Assembly: GCA_964655065.1 (NCBI GenBank)
Contig: CAZZLC010000013.1
Coordinates: forward strand, 62,001-126,000
Direction: 5' to 3'
DNA length: 64,000 bases
DNA from: DRPG01 sp964655065
GTDB taxonomy: Bacteria > Myxococcota_A > UBA796 > GCA-2862545
Position 1 is the first letter of the stretch; the number at the start of each line of letters is the position of its first letter. The position numbers and the translations under genes are program-made. The notes below the pieces were generated by a model. The model was not told the DNA's origin. It saw only the letters and a list, made by a program, of their open reading frames with translations, and did no database searches. Of this stretch, positions 45,716 through 54,630 are shown piece after piece.

Positions 45716-47098
45716 GTGATCCACCTGCTCGTCGCCCACGCCGTCGCCTCCCCGCAGGGCGAGCTGCTCCGTCTCGTAGAGGAGGTCGACGCCGATCCGG
45801 TGGTCGCGCTGTCCTGCGAGCCCGTGGCCCCTCTCGGGCGGCTCCTCGAGAGCATCGAGCTGCCCGGGTTGGGTCCGAGCAAGGCCCCCGAGGGCACCTG
45901 GATGTGGATGCTCACGCCGTCCCGACTCGCGAGCGCCGGGATCGACGTCACGCAGAGCCTGTCGGTGCTGTTCTTCGACGACCGTGAGCTCGTCGTGGAC
46001 GTCGGCTTCTCCGGCAGTGAGCGTCAGGCGAGCATCGTGGTCGCCTCCTTGCTCGGCCTCGACGACGAGACGCGCGACAACCTGACCTGGCAAGAGGGCC
46101 AGCTGTTGGTGGCCGGCCACAAGCTCCCCCGCAATGTCGTGGACGTCACCCTCGTGGGGGGCCGACTCACGGTCCGGGCGGGGATTCCGAACCCCGGGGG
46201 CCCCACGCCGGTCCGCGAGCTCGTGAGGCGGGGGAACGCGAGCGCAGGGTGCCTGCTGACCTTCGACGGCGCGTTGCCACGCAGCGAGGCGGCCCAGGCC
46301 GCCGGGCGCGATGCCCTGCACGTCACCGGCGTGCTGCACCTTCCGCTGTCCGACGGCGCTCCGGCAACGGTGCGCTTCCACACGGAAGGACCTGTGCCCA
46401 CGGCGCTCCGGAGCGAGCCGGCGCCTCCGGTGGGCGGCTCCACCAGCGAGCGACCCGCGGTGCTTCTGTCGGTGGGGGTCTCGCTTGGCGATCTGCTGCT
46501 CGACCCCGCCCTGCACCGGGCCCTCGGCATCCCGGAGGAGCACGTGATCGAGGTGCTCTCCGAGATGCGCTTTGGTAGGGGCAGCACGATCGGGTTCTTC
46601 GAAGACGGCCCCTCGCTGGGGTTCGTCGCGAACGTCGACGCTGCGCGAGCCGACGGCCGGCGGCTCGGGTCTCGCAGGGCACGGCGCGCCGTGCAGCGCG
46701 TGCTCTCGAAGATCGGCGTGACCCACGAGCGGGTGTCCCGCAACGAGCTCTCGGTGACCGTGCGGGAGTCCACCGTGTGGGTGACGACCCGCCCTGGTGG
46801 CCTCGTGGTTGGCGGCAGCCGGGAACGGACCCGCGAGGTGGCGCGAGGCGAGGGCGTGCCTTGGGTCGCGCCCGCGTTTGCCGAGCTCGCGAGCCTACAT
46901 CCGGTGGCCATGCGCAGCGAGGGAGTGCAGACGGGCGCGATTCCTCCCGTCGCCGCCGACCTCGGGATCCGCACCCTGCCTGGGCTCTGGGAGGTCACGC
47001 TCGGCGTGCACGTCGACGACGAGCGTCGAGCGGCCACCCACTCGGCGCTGGCGGCGACCATCACCGCCATCGTGCTGCCCCACATCCTTCCCAAGTAG
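45716..47098 (+). CDS. Protein of unknown function, 460 residues
   Basis: The GTG start follows GGAGG. The protein has no clear signal peptide. It opens IHLLVAHAVASPQGELLRLV and has several beta-rich segments (SLSVLFFDDRELVVDVGF, VTLVGGRLTVRAG, LWEVTLGVHVDDERR). A stretch near the C-terminus (SVTVRESTVWVTTRPGGLV in approximate form) repeats an earlier strand pattern, suggesting two similar halves. No known family or motif is recognised. It sits between two EEP-family phosphoesterase genes, the first divergent and the second downstream on the same strand, 207 bases away. Codon use looks typical for the window. Confidence 0.65.
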   Translation: MIHLLVAHAVASPQGELLRLVEEVDADPVVALSCEPVAPLGRLLESIELPGLGPSKAPEGTWMWMLTPSRLASAGIDVTQSLSVLFFDDRELVVDVGFSGSERQASIVVASLLGLDDETRDNLTWQEGQLLVAGHKLPRNVVDVTLVGGRLTVRAGIPNPGGPTPVRELVRRGNASAGCLLTFDGALPRSEAAQAAGRDALHVTGVLHLPLSDGAPATVRFHTEGPVPTALRSEPAPPVGGSTSERPAVLLSVGVSLGDLLLDPALHRALGIPEEHVIEVLSEMRFGRGSTIGFFEDGPSLGFVANVDAARADGRRLGSRRARRAVQRVLSKIGVTHERVSRNELSVTVRESTVWVTTRPGGLVVGGSRERTREVARGEGVPWVAPAFAELASLHPVAMRSEGVQTGAIPPVAADLGIRTLPGLWEVTLGVHVDDERRAATHSALAATITAIVLPHILPK

Positions 47099-47305
47099 GA
47101 GAGCCCCCGGCCCTCGATCGGGGTTCGGCGGTCTGCACCGGTGACCACTTCTGGACGATGGAGGTACCGCAGTTGGTGGCCGCGGTCCCGAAGCGGTACC
47201 GGGTCACTGCCGACGAAGGGTCGAGCCGCCGTTCGTTGCTGCGGTGACGGTGCGACCACGCAGACAGGGTCCGGGTGGTCGTGCATCGTCGCTTGGGAGG
47301 GTCTC

Positions 47306-48316
47306 TTGGGGTTCGTCATCGGGGCAGGCCTCGCGCTCGTCTGGGCGTGCGCCGTGCTGCTGCCTTTCGAGCTCCTGGCCACGGCAGCGAACGCGGTCCT
47401 CGGTCCGCTCTTCGTGGTCGCGCTCGTCGGCTTCGGGTCCCTCCGCGGTCGCCAGCAACTCGGATTCGGTTTGATCGCCGTGCTTTTCGGCAGCACGCTC
47501 GGCACGCGCTGGGTCACCGGGGCGCGCCCTGCCGAGGTCCCGCAGGGAACCGAGCTCACCGTCGTGACCTACAACGTGCTGTTCCACGGCGGCGACGTGC
47601 AGGCCACGGTGGACCTGCTCGCCGAGCAAGACGCCGACGTGATCTTCCTGCAGGAGGTCACCCCCGAGTGGACCGCGCACCTCGTGGCGCTCGCTCCCCA
47701 CCGCGTGGTCGCGGCTGCGTCGGGGAGTCAGGGCCTGGCGGTGCTCTCCCGGTTCCCGCTGTCGCGATCGCGCCTGTGGTTCAGCGAGCGAGAACGCATG
47801 GTCGGTCAGTGCGTCGACGTGGCCGTCGCCGGGAGGCCCCCGGTGGGGGTGTGTCACGTGCATCTGACCTCGCCGTCGTGGGCCCTCGAGACCTCCCGGT
47901 CGCTGAGCGGGACGGTGCCTGCCCTCGAGGGGAACGCTCGGCTGCGACGCGCGCAGTGGGCGAGGCTCGAGGCCGAGATGGGCGAGAGCCACGATCCGAT
48001 CGTGATCGGCGGCGACTTCAACACCTTGCCCACCGAGCGCGTCCTCGTGGACGCCCGTCGGCGCTGGGTCGATGCGGCGCGGGACCACGCGTGGTTCGGC
48101 GCGGCCCCGACGTGGCCTCAGGTCGCCGCGCTGGACCACCGGCCGCCGTGGCTCCTCGGGCGGCTCGCCAGCGGCGGCCCGTGGTTTCGCATCGACTACC
48201 TGCTGTGCCACCCGTCGGTCGCGATCCGGGAGGCCTCCCGTCGTCCGGGTGGTGGCTCCGACCACCTGCCCGTCCGCGCCACCCTGACGCTGCCTGCCGT
48301 GGTCAGCGTTCGGTGA
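47306..48316 (+). CDS. EEP-family phosphoesterase with N-terminal membrane segments
   Basis: A 336-residue protein. Two or three hydrophobic helices come first (FVIGAGLALVWACAVLLPFE, VLGPLFVVALVGFG, FGLIAVLFGSTLG), then the EEP domain: VTYNVLFHGG, FLQEVT, VHLTSP, GGDFNTLP, RIDYLLCH and GGSDHLPV, giving the full metal and catalytic set. It resembles membrane-anchored YafD-like phosphoesterases. The start is best placed at the TTG at 47306 (GGGAGG five bases upstream); the longer frame from 47141 reads Arg/Ser-rich non-coding sequence. Its end overlaps the response regulator gene by 14 bases. Confidence 0.83.
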   Translation: MGFVIGAGLALVWACAVLLPFELLATAANAVLGPLFVVALVGFGSLRGRQQLGFGLIAVLFGSTLGTRWVTGARPAEVPQGTELTVVTYNVLFHGGDVQATVDLLAEQDADVIFLQEVTPEWTAHLVALAPHRVVAAASGSQGLAVLSRFPLSRSRLWFSERERMVGQCVDVAVAGRPPVGVCHVHLTSPSWALETSRSLSGTVPALEGNARLRRAQWARLEAEMGESHDPIVIGGDFNTLPTERVLVDARRRWVDAARDHAWFGAAPTWPQVAALDHRPPWLLGRLASGGPWFRIDYLLCHPSVAIREASRRPGGGSDHLPVRATLTLPAVVSVR

Positions 48317-48665
48317 CGTCGCGCAGGATCTGGACGAGGGCCTTCGGGTCGAGCGGCTTGGCCAGCATCGCCGCAGCTCCGCGCTCGAGGGCCTCCGCCT
48401 CGCGATGCATGAACCGCAGCCCCGTAAAGAGGATCACGGGCATCTCGGGATGACGCTCCTTGACCCGGGCGAGCAGGGTCCAGCCATCCATGACCGGCAT
48501 CCAGATGTCGGAGAGGACGACGTCGATCTCGTTGGCGGCGAGCACCTCGAGCGCCTCTGCGCCGTCCACCGCTGTCGAGACGGTGAAGTCCGCGAGACCG
48601 AGCACGCGGGCGATGGCCCTGACCACCATGGAGTCATCGTCGACCAGCAGGACGTGGTGGCTCAT
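48303..48665 (-). CDS. Single-domain response regulator
   Basis: A 120-residue receiver domain alone: VLLVDDDSMV (acidic pocket), phosphoacceptor Asp in VVLSDIWMPVMDG, Thr switch in ILFTG, and Lys in LAKPLD. It has no output domain, so it works by protein contact, like CheY or Spo0F. The ATG overlaps the stop of the histidine kinase gene by 4 bases, making the two a coupled pair. It ends tail to tail with the phosphoesterase gene. Confidence 0.93.
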   Translation of the reverse strand: MSHHVLLVDDDSMVVRAIARVLGLADFTVSTAVDGAEALEVLAANEIDVVLSDIWMPVMDGWTLLARVKERHPEMPVILFTGLRFMHREAEALERGAAAMLAKPLDPKALVQILRDVTER

Positions 48666-49783
48666 CCGCTCCCTGCGCCTCCTGCTCGGGGCAGCGTCAC
48701 GGTGAACGTACACCCTCGGGGGTGTGGCGTCAGCGCGATGCGGCCCTGATGGCGCTGAACGAGCGCGCGACACAGCGAGAGCCCGATCATCGGATTGGGC
48801 GCGCCGGCCACGAGGGGCTGGAACGCGGTGGCGCGCTGATCCTCGGCCATGGCTCCGCCGTCGTGGCGGATGGCGAGCCAGCCGTGCTCGCGCGTCGTTC
48901 CACCGCGCAGCACCACCCGCGAGGGAGACCGGGATCCCACGTGGACGAGGAGGTTGAACACGACCTGGCGAAGCTCGGACGCATTGCCGAGGACCTCGAC
49001 GACCTCGTGCAGCTCGCTCTCGATGGATGCCCCCCGCTGCTCGAGGTGCCGTCGGGTGAGCCCGAGCGCGTCGCTCGCGATGGCGGCCAGGTCTTCGCTC
49101 CTGGTTGTGCCCTCCTCGAAGTCGGCGTGACGAACCAGCCGGCTCACCACCTCGCGGCAGCGCTCCGCGGCGTCGCGGATCAGCTGGACGGACTCCCGCA
49201 CGTCGTCGTCGGAGGGGCGCAGGGTCACGATCTCCTCCGAGGCCATCACGATCGCGGTCAGCGGGTTGTTGATCTCGTGACCGATGGCGGTGGACAGCTC
49301 CCCGATCATGACGGTGCGCGACCGGGTCATGAGGTCGGTGTGGGCTCGCTCGAGGCGCTCTCTCGCGGCCTCGGCGGCGGCCGCACGCTCCTTCGCCTCT
49401 CGTTCCGCAGCCCGGAGCTCGGCCTCGCGCCGCTGGATGGCGTGAGCGAGCCGCCGACGCTGCCACGCCACCACCGCCCCGCCCACGAAGAGCAGGCCGA
49501 GCAGCCCGCCGAGCCCCCACTGCATCGACGGCTCGAGCGAGGACTGCAGGGTGACGAGTCCCAAGACGATCCCCGCGTTGGCCGTCGCGAAGCCGACGTA
49601 GAGCACCGGACGCAGCGTCACCGCGGCGAAGAAGGTGGCGAAGGCAAGCCAGCCGACCTCACTGACCAGGTAGGGCCAGCGCGTCTGCGAGCCCGCGCCG
49701 AGCACGCTCGCGCCCGCGACGGCCACCAGGATGGCCCCCACGGATGCGGAACGGACGGCACGGAGGTGACGTGAGGATGGCAC
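48662..49783 (-). CDS. Membrane histidine kinase with degenerate ATP-binding domain
   Basis: About 373 residues. Four to five hydrophobic helices fill the first 130 residues (ASVGAILVAVAGASVLG, VGWLAFATFFAAVTL, GLGGLLGLLFVGGAVVAW), followed by a coiled coil (REAELRAAEREAKER) and a HisKA region with H-box GHEINNP. The ATPase part is altered: the N box reads VVFNLLVHVGSR (the Mg-binding Asn of NLLxNA is replaced by His) and G1 reads DGGAM rather than DxGxG. It may therefore bind ATP poorly or rely on a partner. The GTG at 49783 follows GGGAG at good spacing; a GTG at 49861 would add 26 residues without a site. Confidence 0.82.
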   Translation of the reverse strand: MPSSRHLRAVRSASVGAILVAVAGASVLGAGSQTRWPYLVSEVGWLAFATFFAAVTLRPVLYVGFATANAGIVLGLVTLQSSLEPSMQWGLGGLLGLLFVGGAVVAWQRRRLAHAIQRREAELRAAEREAKERAAAAEAARERLERAHTDLMTRSRTVMIGELSTAIGHEINNPLTAIVMASEEIVTLRPSDDDVRESVQLIRDAAERCREVVSRLVRHADFEEGTTRSEDLAAIASDALGLTRRHLEQRGASIESELHEVVEVLGNASELRQVVFNLLVHVGSRSPSRVVLRGGTTREHGWLAIRHDGGAMAEDQRATAFQPLVAGAPNPMIGLSLCRALVQRHQGRIALTPHPRGCTFTVTLPRAGGAGSG

Positions 49784-50212
49784 GAGGGCAGCTCCCGACC
49801 AGGTCAGTCCACACGGAATCCAAGATGGCGTAATCAAAGATCGCTGACCGTGCGGAAACACTCATCTAGTCGTTTCGGCAAATCTGCACCAGAACCCCCA
49901 CTCCACCGCGGTGTTTCACGATCGCACCTCCCGGTACCGAGCCGCGGCACCAGAGCGATCAGAGCGCTGATCACCCGGGAGTACCGAAACTGAACGCCGC
50001 CTCCGCACCACGCGGCCACTCGACCGTAGTCCAGCTACCCAAAGGAGAATGGCGATCGCAAGACCCGAGATCCCACACGGGCGACGGACAATCCTGGACA
50101 CCGACGCGAGCGACCGTGCAGGATCGGAGCGAGCCGCGTATGCACTGTCCAGCCTCCCGCGAGACGCCGTCGCGCGAGAGGGCGGCGGTCTGTGTCGGAT
50201 CTGACGACGGGA
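49784..50212. other. Gap of about 430 bases without a supported gene
   Basis: No reading frame here shows signal, domain or family features. The stretch near 49830-49900 is less GC-rich than its surroundings and may hold the promoter of the minus-strand histidine kinase. A perfect stem GATCAG-AGCG-CTGATC lies at 49957-49972, possibly an operator or small hairpin. No rho-independent terminator with a T run is clear. If the histidine kinase starts at 49861, the gap shrinks to 351 bases. Confidence 0.5.
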
Positions 50213-50641
50213 CTACTTGGCATCGACCTCGGGGAGGTCGTCGATCATCGTGTCGTGCTCGATGCCTCGCTCGTCGAACCAGCCCCGGTTCACCTCGACC
50301 GCGTACTTGGCAGGTACGAACGAGGAGGTCCGCGTGAGGTCGAAGGGCTCCATGTCGGCGATCGTGACGATCTTTCCCTTGCGGTTCGCGAACGCGATGG
50401 AGAGCGGGATGCGAGTATTCTTCATCCAGAACGCACGCACCGCCTCGTTCGGGTAGACGAACAGCATGCCGCGGTCCTCGGGAAGATGGTCGCGGTTCAT
50501 GAGCCCCGTGGCTCGGCTCTCGTCATCGGCCACGACCTCGACGGTGAGCGCGTGGCCGTCGATCCGGATCACCGCCTCGCCGACCTGGCCAGACACGGTG
50601 GGGGTCTTGGACGAGCAAGCGAGCAACACGAAGGCGATCAA
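50213..50641 (-). CDS. DUF192 family lipoprotein
   Basis: A 142-residue protein with lipobox MIAFVLLAC (Cys9). The mature domain is DUF192: VEVVADDESRATGLMNRDHL, GMLFVYPNEAVRAFWMKNT, PLSIAFANRKGKIV, then KYAVEVNRGWFDERGI. These are the family's typical motifs; its members are small secreted proteins of unknown role. The ATG overlaps the ruvB stop by 4 bases, so it is the last gene of the ruvCAB group, though its envelope location has no obvious link to recombination. Confidence 0.9.
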   Translation of the reverse strand: MIAFVLLACSSKTPTVSGQVGEAVIRIDGHALTVEVVADDESRATGLMNRDHLPEDRGMLFVYPNEAVRAFWMKNTRIPLSIAFANRKGKIVTIADMEPFDLTRTSSFVPAKYAVEVNRGWFDERGIEHDTMIDDLPEVDAK

Positions 50642-51666
50642 AACAGACTCCCCTGGGTTCCGTCGTCGCTCGCCGACAGGCCGAGCTGCCGACGCCCTCG
50701 CGGGGTGATCACCCGGCCGCGGGGGGTCCGCGCCAGGAACCCCTGGAGGATGAGGTACGGCTCGTAGGTATCCTCGATGGTGTCCGGAGACTCTCCCACC
50801 GCGTGGGACAGGGTGTCGAGCCCGACCGGACCGCCCGAGAACTTCACCGCGATGCAGTGGAGGATCCGCCGGTCCATGCCGTCGAGCCCCTCGCTGTCGA
50901 TGTCCAGTCGCTCGAGGGCCGACCGCGCCACCGCCTCGTCGACCCGACCGTCGCCCTCGACCTGGGCGAAGTCTCGGACCCGCCGCAGCAGTCGGTTGGC
51001 GATGCGCGGGGTTCCCCGCGACCGCTGGGCGAGCTCGTGGCGCCCCTCCGCGGTGAGCTCCACCCCGAGCTTCTGGGCCGAGCGCACCAGGATCTGCTCG
51101 AGCTCGGCCGGGGTGTAGAAGTCGAACGTGGCGTGGATTCCGAAGCGGGCCCGAAGCGGGGCCGAGAGCATGCCCGACCGGGTGGTGGCGCCCACGAGCG
51201 TGAACCGGGCGAGCGGCAGCTTGATCGAGTTCGCGCCGGGGCCTTGCCCGAGAATCACGTCGATCTCGAAGTCCTCCATCGCCGGGTAGAGCACCTCCTC
51301 GACCGCACGGTGCAGGCGGTGGATCTCGTCGATGAACAGCACCTCGCGGTGCTGAAGCCCGTTGAGGATCGCCGCGAGATCGCCCTTGCGCTCGATGGTG
51401 GGACCTGATGCAGTGCGAAGCTCGACTCCGAGTTCCTCGGCCACGATGTAGGCCATCGACGTCTTGCCGAGTCCCGGTGGGCCGGAGAACAGCACGTGAT
51501 CGAGGGCCTCACCACGCTGGAGCGCAGCCCGGATGTAGACCCGCAGGTTGTCACGCACCCGCTCCTGACCGACGTACTCGCGGAGATTGCGGGGGCGCAG
51601 CGCGGGATCGTCCGACCCGGGAGGCGGGCGCAGCAGATCGTCGTCGTCGTCGGAACCGTCGCTCAC
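50638..51666 (-). CDS. ruvB: Holliday junction branch migration ATPase RuvB
   Basis: A 342-residue AAA+ motor that drives branch migration together with RuvA. It has LRPRNLREYVGQERVRDNL, Walker A GPPGLGKTS, Walker B FIDEIHRL, VGATTRSGMLSAPLRARFG (sensor and RuvA contact) and the winged-helix C-terminus YLILQGFLARTPRGRVIT. The start overlaps the ruvA stop by 4 bases and its stop overlaps the DUF192 start by 4, so translation is coupled throughout. Length and motifs are typical. Confidence 0.97.
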   Translation of the reverse strand: MSDGSDDDDDLLRPPPGSDDPALRPRNLREYVGQERVRDNLRVYIRAALQRGEALDHVLFSGPPGLGKTSMAYIVAEELGVELRTASGPTIERKGDLAAILNGLQHREVLFIDEIHRLHRAVEEVLYPAMEDFEIDVILGQGPGANSIKLPLARFTLVGATTRSGMLSAPLRARFGIHATFDFYTPAELEQILVRSAQKLGVELTAEGRHELAQRSRGTPRIANRLLRRVRDFAQVEGDGRVDEAVARSALERLDIDSEGLDGMDRRILHCIAVKFSGGPVGLDTLSHAVGESPDTIEDTYEPYLILQGFLARTPRGRVITPRGRRQLGLSASDDGTQGSLF

Positions 51667-52265
51667 GAGGAACTCCCGGCCAGCACCCGCAGGGCAGCGG
51701 CAAGGCGCTCCTGCAGCGGCGCGTCTTCACCCACCCCGAGCTTGGCGAGGCCCGCGAGCGCCCGGTCGATCTCGGACTTGCCGTATTGGAGCTGGGCGAG
51801 CGCGAGCGGCAGGTCGTCGGCAGGGGCACGGGGACGTTCGGTGGGACGACCGGCAGCGTCGAGCCCGGCCGGGAGCTTGCCCTTGAGCTCGAGGGCGAGC
51901 CGCTGCGCCTTCTTCCGGCCAATGCCCGGAATGCCCGACAAGGCGAGAACGTCGTCGCTCTCGACGGCCCGGGCGAGCTCGGCCACGGTCAGGGTGTCGA
52001 GAGCGGCGAGCGCCATGCGCGGCCCCACCCCGGTCACCGTGAGCAGGACGTCGAACGCCTCGCGATCGACCGAATCAGCGAACCCGTACAGCGTGATCGC
52101 GTCCTCCCGGACCTGGGTGCGGACGTGTACGGTGACCTCGACCTCGGACTCCCACGCGCCGATGGCTCGGCCTGGCGCGAACACCTCGTAGCCGACGCCG
52201 TTGACGTCGAGAATGCCCTGACCAGACCCCTCGGTCTCCCACTGCCCGCGCAGCCGGCCGATCAC
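51663..52265 (-). CDS. ruvA: Holliday junction DNA helicase subunit RuvA
   Basis: A 200-residue protein with the three RuvA domains: the N-terminal OB fold (MIGRLRGQW... GYEVFAPGRA), two helix-hairpin-helix motifs (VTGVGPRMALAAL, LSGIPGIGRKKAQRLALELK) and the C-terminal RuvB-binding helical domain (about 150-200). RuvA tetramers bind four-way junctions and load RuvB. It lies between ruvC and ruvB with 4-base overlaps on both sides. Confidence 0.96.
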   Translation of the reverse strand: MIGRLRGQWETEGSGQGILDVNGVGYEVFAPGRAIGAWESEVEVTVHVRTQVREDAITLYGFADSVDREAFDVLLTVTGVGPRMALAALDTLTVAELARAVESDDVLALSGIPGIGRKKAQRLALELKGKLPAGLDAAGRPTERPRAPADDLPLALAQLQYGKSEIDRALAGLAKLGVGEDAPLQERLAAALRVLAGSSS

Positions 52266-52762
52266 GACGCCCTCCCGGAGGCGAGGCGCCCGCTGCGAGC
52301 GTGCGAGAGGTGGGTGATCGCGATGGCCAGCGCGTCAGCGACGTCGTGCGGCCCAGGGGGGAGCTCGCCGAGCAGCATGCCCACCACCCTGGCGACGGCC
52401 GCCTTGTCGGCTCCGCCGTGTGCACCGACCGTGCGCTTCACCGTGCCCGGGTTGTAGGGAACCGGCGTGAAGCCGGCCTGGGCTGCAGCGAGCAACGCCA
52501 CGCCGCGGGCCTGCCCGAGCCGGATGGCCGACTCGGCCGACTTGTGCTTGAAGATGGCCTCGATGGCGACCGCATCGACGTCGGCATGGCGAGCCAGCGC
52601 CTCACAGAGGCCCGCGTGGATCGCGAGGAGCCGAGCTTCCATCGGCTCGGACGCGCGCGTCCGGATGCAGCCGCCGTCGACGAGCTGCAGGCGGCCGCGG
52701 TGCGACCGGACCACGCCGAAGCCCGTCACCTGACTGCCGGGGTCGATGCCGAATACCTTCAT
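52262..52762 (-). CDS. ruvC: Holliday junction resolvase RuvC
   Basis: A 166-residue RNase H-like nuclease: FGIDPGSQVTGFGVV with catalytic Asp7, AIEAIFKHKSAESAIRLGQA with the second acidic residue, then YNPGTVKRTVGAHGGADK and a C-terminal HDVADALAIAITH with the last acidic ligands. It cuts recombination junctions symmetrically. The ATG at 52762 is the family start; an in-frame ATG at 52801 is rejected. First gene of the ruvCAB group, divergent from lpxC with 94 bases between. Confidence 0.95.
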   Translation of the reverse strand: MKVFGIDPGSQVTGFGVVRSHRGRLQLVDGGCIRTRASEPMEARLLAIHAGLCEALARHADVDAVAIEAIFKHKSAESAIRLGQARGVALLAAAQAGFTPVPYNPGTVKRTVGAHGGADKAAVARVVGMLLGELPPGPHDVADALAIAITHLSHARSGRLASGRAS

Positions 52763-52856
52763 GACTCCCCAGGTCTTGCCCCGTCCCATGCCGAAGCACA
52801 CCCCACCTTACCGCGACCCCCGTCCAATGGTCGTCCGCTTGGCAGCCCCCCACGAG

Positions 52857-53651
52857 ATGCCCCGGGCGACGGTGCGCGAGGTCGTCGAGGTCGAGGGCAT
52901 CGGGGTCCACTCGGGCGAGCGGGGCCACCTGCGGATCGGGCCCGCCCCCTTCGGCCACGGGATCGCCTTCGTGACCCGCGACGGCACGGTCCCCGTGAGC
53001 CCGACCCACGCTCGACCCGGCGCGGGCCGACTGCGACTGGAGCGCGGCCGGGTCGTTGTCGACACGCCCGAGCACCTGCTCGCCGCGGTCTCGGGGCTCG
53101 GGCTGACGGATCTCCGGGTCGTCCTCGAGGGGCCGGAGGTGCCCATCCTCGACGGCTCCGCCCGCGGCTGGGTCGACGCGCTCGAGTCAGCCGGGCGACT
53201 CGAGGGCGCGCCGTGCATCCGTCGTGAGCTGCCCGAGGTCGAGGTCTCGGACGCCGGAGGTCGCGCCTGGTGCGGGCCCGGGCCCGACCGCCTCGAGGTC
53301 ACCATCGACTACGGCCACGACGGCCCCCACGGCCGGCTCGCGCTCCCGCGGGACCGGGCAGGCTTCCTCGCTGTAGCGGATGCCCGCACCTTCGTGCTCG
53401 CTCGCGACGTCGCTCGGCTCGTCGCCGCAGGGCGGGGCCGCGGAGCCTCCCGAGCCAACACGGTGGTCTGGTCACCCGGCGATTCAGCCGACGAGCCGCT
53501 CCGCCACAAGGCCCTGGACCTGTGGGGCGATCTCGCGGTGCTGGGGCCGGTGGCGGGGACGGTCGGCGTGGATCGGGGGAGCCACCAGCTCCATCAGGCC
53601 CTCGTCACGGCCATCGCCGCCGCCTGGGCGACTACCGGACCTCGCGGATGA
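52857..53651 (+). CDS. lpxC: UDP-3-O-acyl-N-acetylglucosamine deacetylase LpxC, short form
   Basis: LpxC carries out the first committed step of lipid A synthesis. The 264-residue protein shows EGIGVHSGE at the start, TPEHLLAAVSGLGLTDLRV with catalytic Glu and zinc His, EVPILDGSA, HKALDLWGDL with the other zinc His and Asp, and GSHQLHQAL with the general His. It is about 40 residues shorter than the E. coli enzyme. The ATG at 52857 gives the usual distance to HSG; a start at 52827 would add 10 residues. No other lpx or fab genes follow. Its end overlaps the opposing gene by 20 bases. Confidence 0.92.
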   Translation: MPRATVREVVEVEGIGVHSGERGHLRIGPAPFGHGIAFVTRDGTVPVSPTHARPGAGRLRLERGRVVVDTPEHLLAAVSGLGLTDLRVVLEGPEVPILDGSARGWVDALESAGRLEGAPCIRRELPEVEVSDAGGRAWCGPGPDRLEVTIDYGHDGPHGRLALPRDRAGFLAVADARTFVLARDVARLVAAGRGRGASRANTVVWSPGDSADEPLRHKALDLWGDLAVLGPVAGTVGVDRGSHQLHQALVTAIAAAWATTGPRG

Positions 53652-54630
53652 CCGCTGCGCTGCCCGAGGCCTCCACCTGGGCAGCGACCTCGGCACGGGC
53701 CGCACCGTCGGAACGTCGGCGCAGCTCGGCGACGTCCTCGCGAAGCTGATCGACCACATCGGAGTCGGCCTCCAGCGCGGGGCGCGCGAGGGCCTCGCGG
53801 GCCAGCTCACGGATGGACCGAAGCTCTCCGGCGATGTTCTGGAGGCGGAGCTCGCGCTTCGCCTGAGACGGCTTTTCCTGCTCGATCGTCGCGACCAGGG
53901 TGTCGAGCGCCCCCGCCACCTCGCCGGCCTCCGCCGCCTCTTGCAGCCGAGCCCGCATCGCCTCGAGCCGGGACTCGGTGACCGCGAACGAGCGCGCAGC
54001 CTCACCGCGGAGCAAGACCAGTCGCTCGCGCAGCTCCCGGAGCATCGGCCTGAGCTCGGTCGCCGTGCTGTCGGGAACCTCGGGTCGCGCCAGTCGCTCC
54101 GACAGGTCCTGCACCGCCTCGTCGGCCTCGACGAGGGCGCTGCGCACCGGCTCAGCGATCTGCTCGGCGATCGCGTGCGGCGAGACCACGAGCGGGAGGT
54201 AGGACCGCTGACGGGCCCACCACCACACGAGGAGCCCCGACAGCAGCCCCACGAGGACGCCGAACGTGGTGCCGAGCCCGCCGGTGAGCAGCTGGACGAT
54301 GGACAGGACCAGCGGCACGGCGAGAGCCCCCACCGGCACGGCGAGCACGACCTCGAGCCGCCACGATGGCGTCCACTGGACCCCCAGGTGCTCGAGGACC
54401 ACGGGCTGGTAGCCGAGCCGACGGGCGGTCGCGGCGAGCCGGTCCGCGGAGTCGTGGTCGACCCCCTCGATGAGCCGGTACTCCTGCGCGTTCATCACGT
54501 CGGTGCGCTCGAGCGTGCCGTGCACGAGCCCCGCTTGACGCTCGATCTCCCGCAGCAGACGCCGGTCACGGTCTTCGTCGCGGCGGCGTCCCCGGTCGAC
54601 GACCACCGTACTGTTCCCGAGACGGACCAT
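53632..54630 (-). CDS. Membrane protein with long coiled coil, unknown function
   Basis: A 332-residue protein. A charged N-terminal region (RRRDEDRDRRLLREIERQ) is followed by a small domain and a hydrophobic hairpin (about 93-140: VVLAVPVGALAVPLVLSIVQ, TTFGVLVGLLSGLLVWWW). The rest, about 150-325, is helical and rich in Glu/Arg/Leu heptads (LRPMLRELRERLVLLRGEAA, LRSIRELAREALA), a probable coiled coil in the cytoplasm. No family recognised. It lies alone between lpxC (convergent) and the HEAT-repeat gene, with 149 bases upstream lacking features I can name. Confidence 0.72.
   Translation of the reverse strand: MVRLGNSTVVVDRGRRRDEDRDRRLLREIERQAGLVHGTLERTDVMNAQEYRLIEGVDHDSADRLAATARRLGYQPVVLEHLGVQWTPSWRLEVVLAVPVGALAVPLVLSIVQLLTGGLGTTFGVLVGLLSGLLVWWWARQRSYLPLVVSPHAIAEQIAEPVRSALVEADEAVQDLSERLARPEVPDSTATELRPMLRELRERLVLLRGEAARSFAVTESRLEAMRARLQEAAEAGEVAGALDTLVATIEQEKPSQAKRELRLQNIAGELRSIRELAREALARPALEADSDVVDQLREDVAELRRRSDGAARAEVAAQVEASGSAAVIREVR

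Noticed and set aside
44780..46726. Reading the minus-strand phosphoesterase as a 648-residue protein starting at 46726
   Set aside because: The first two thirds are antisense to the 460-residue gene and lack motifs; the ATG at 45622 begins at a membrane segment directly before the EEP domain.
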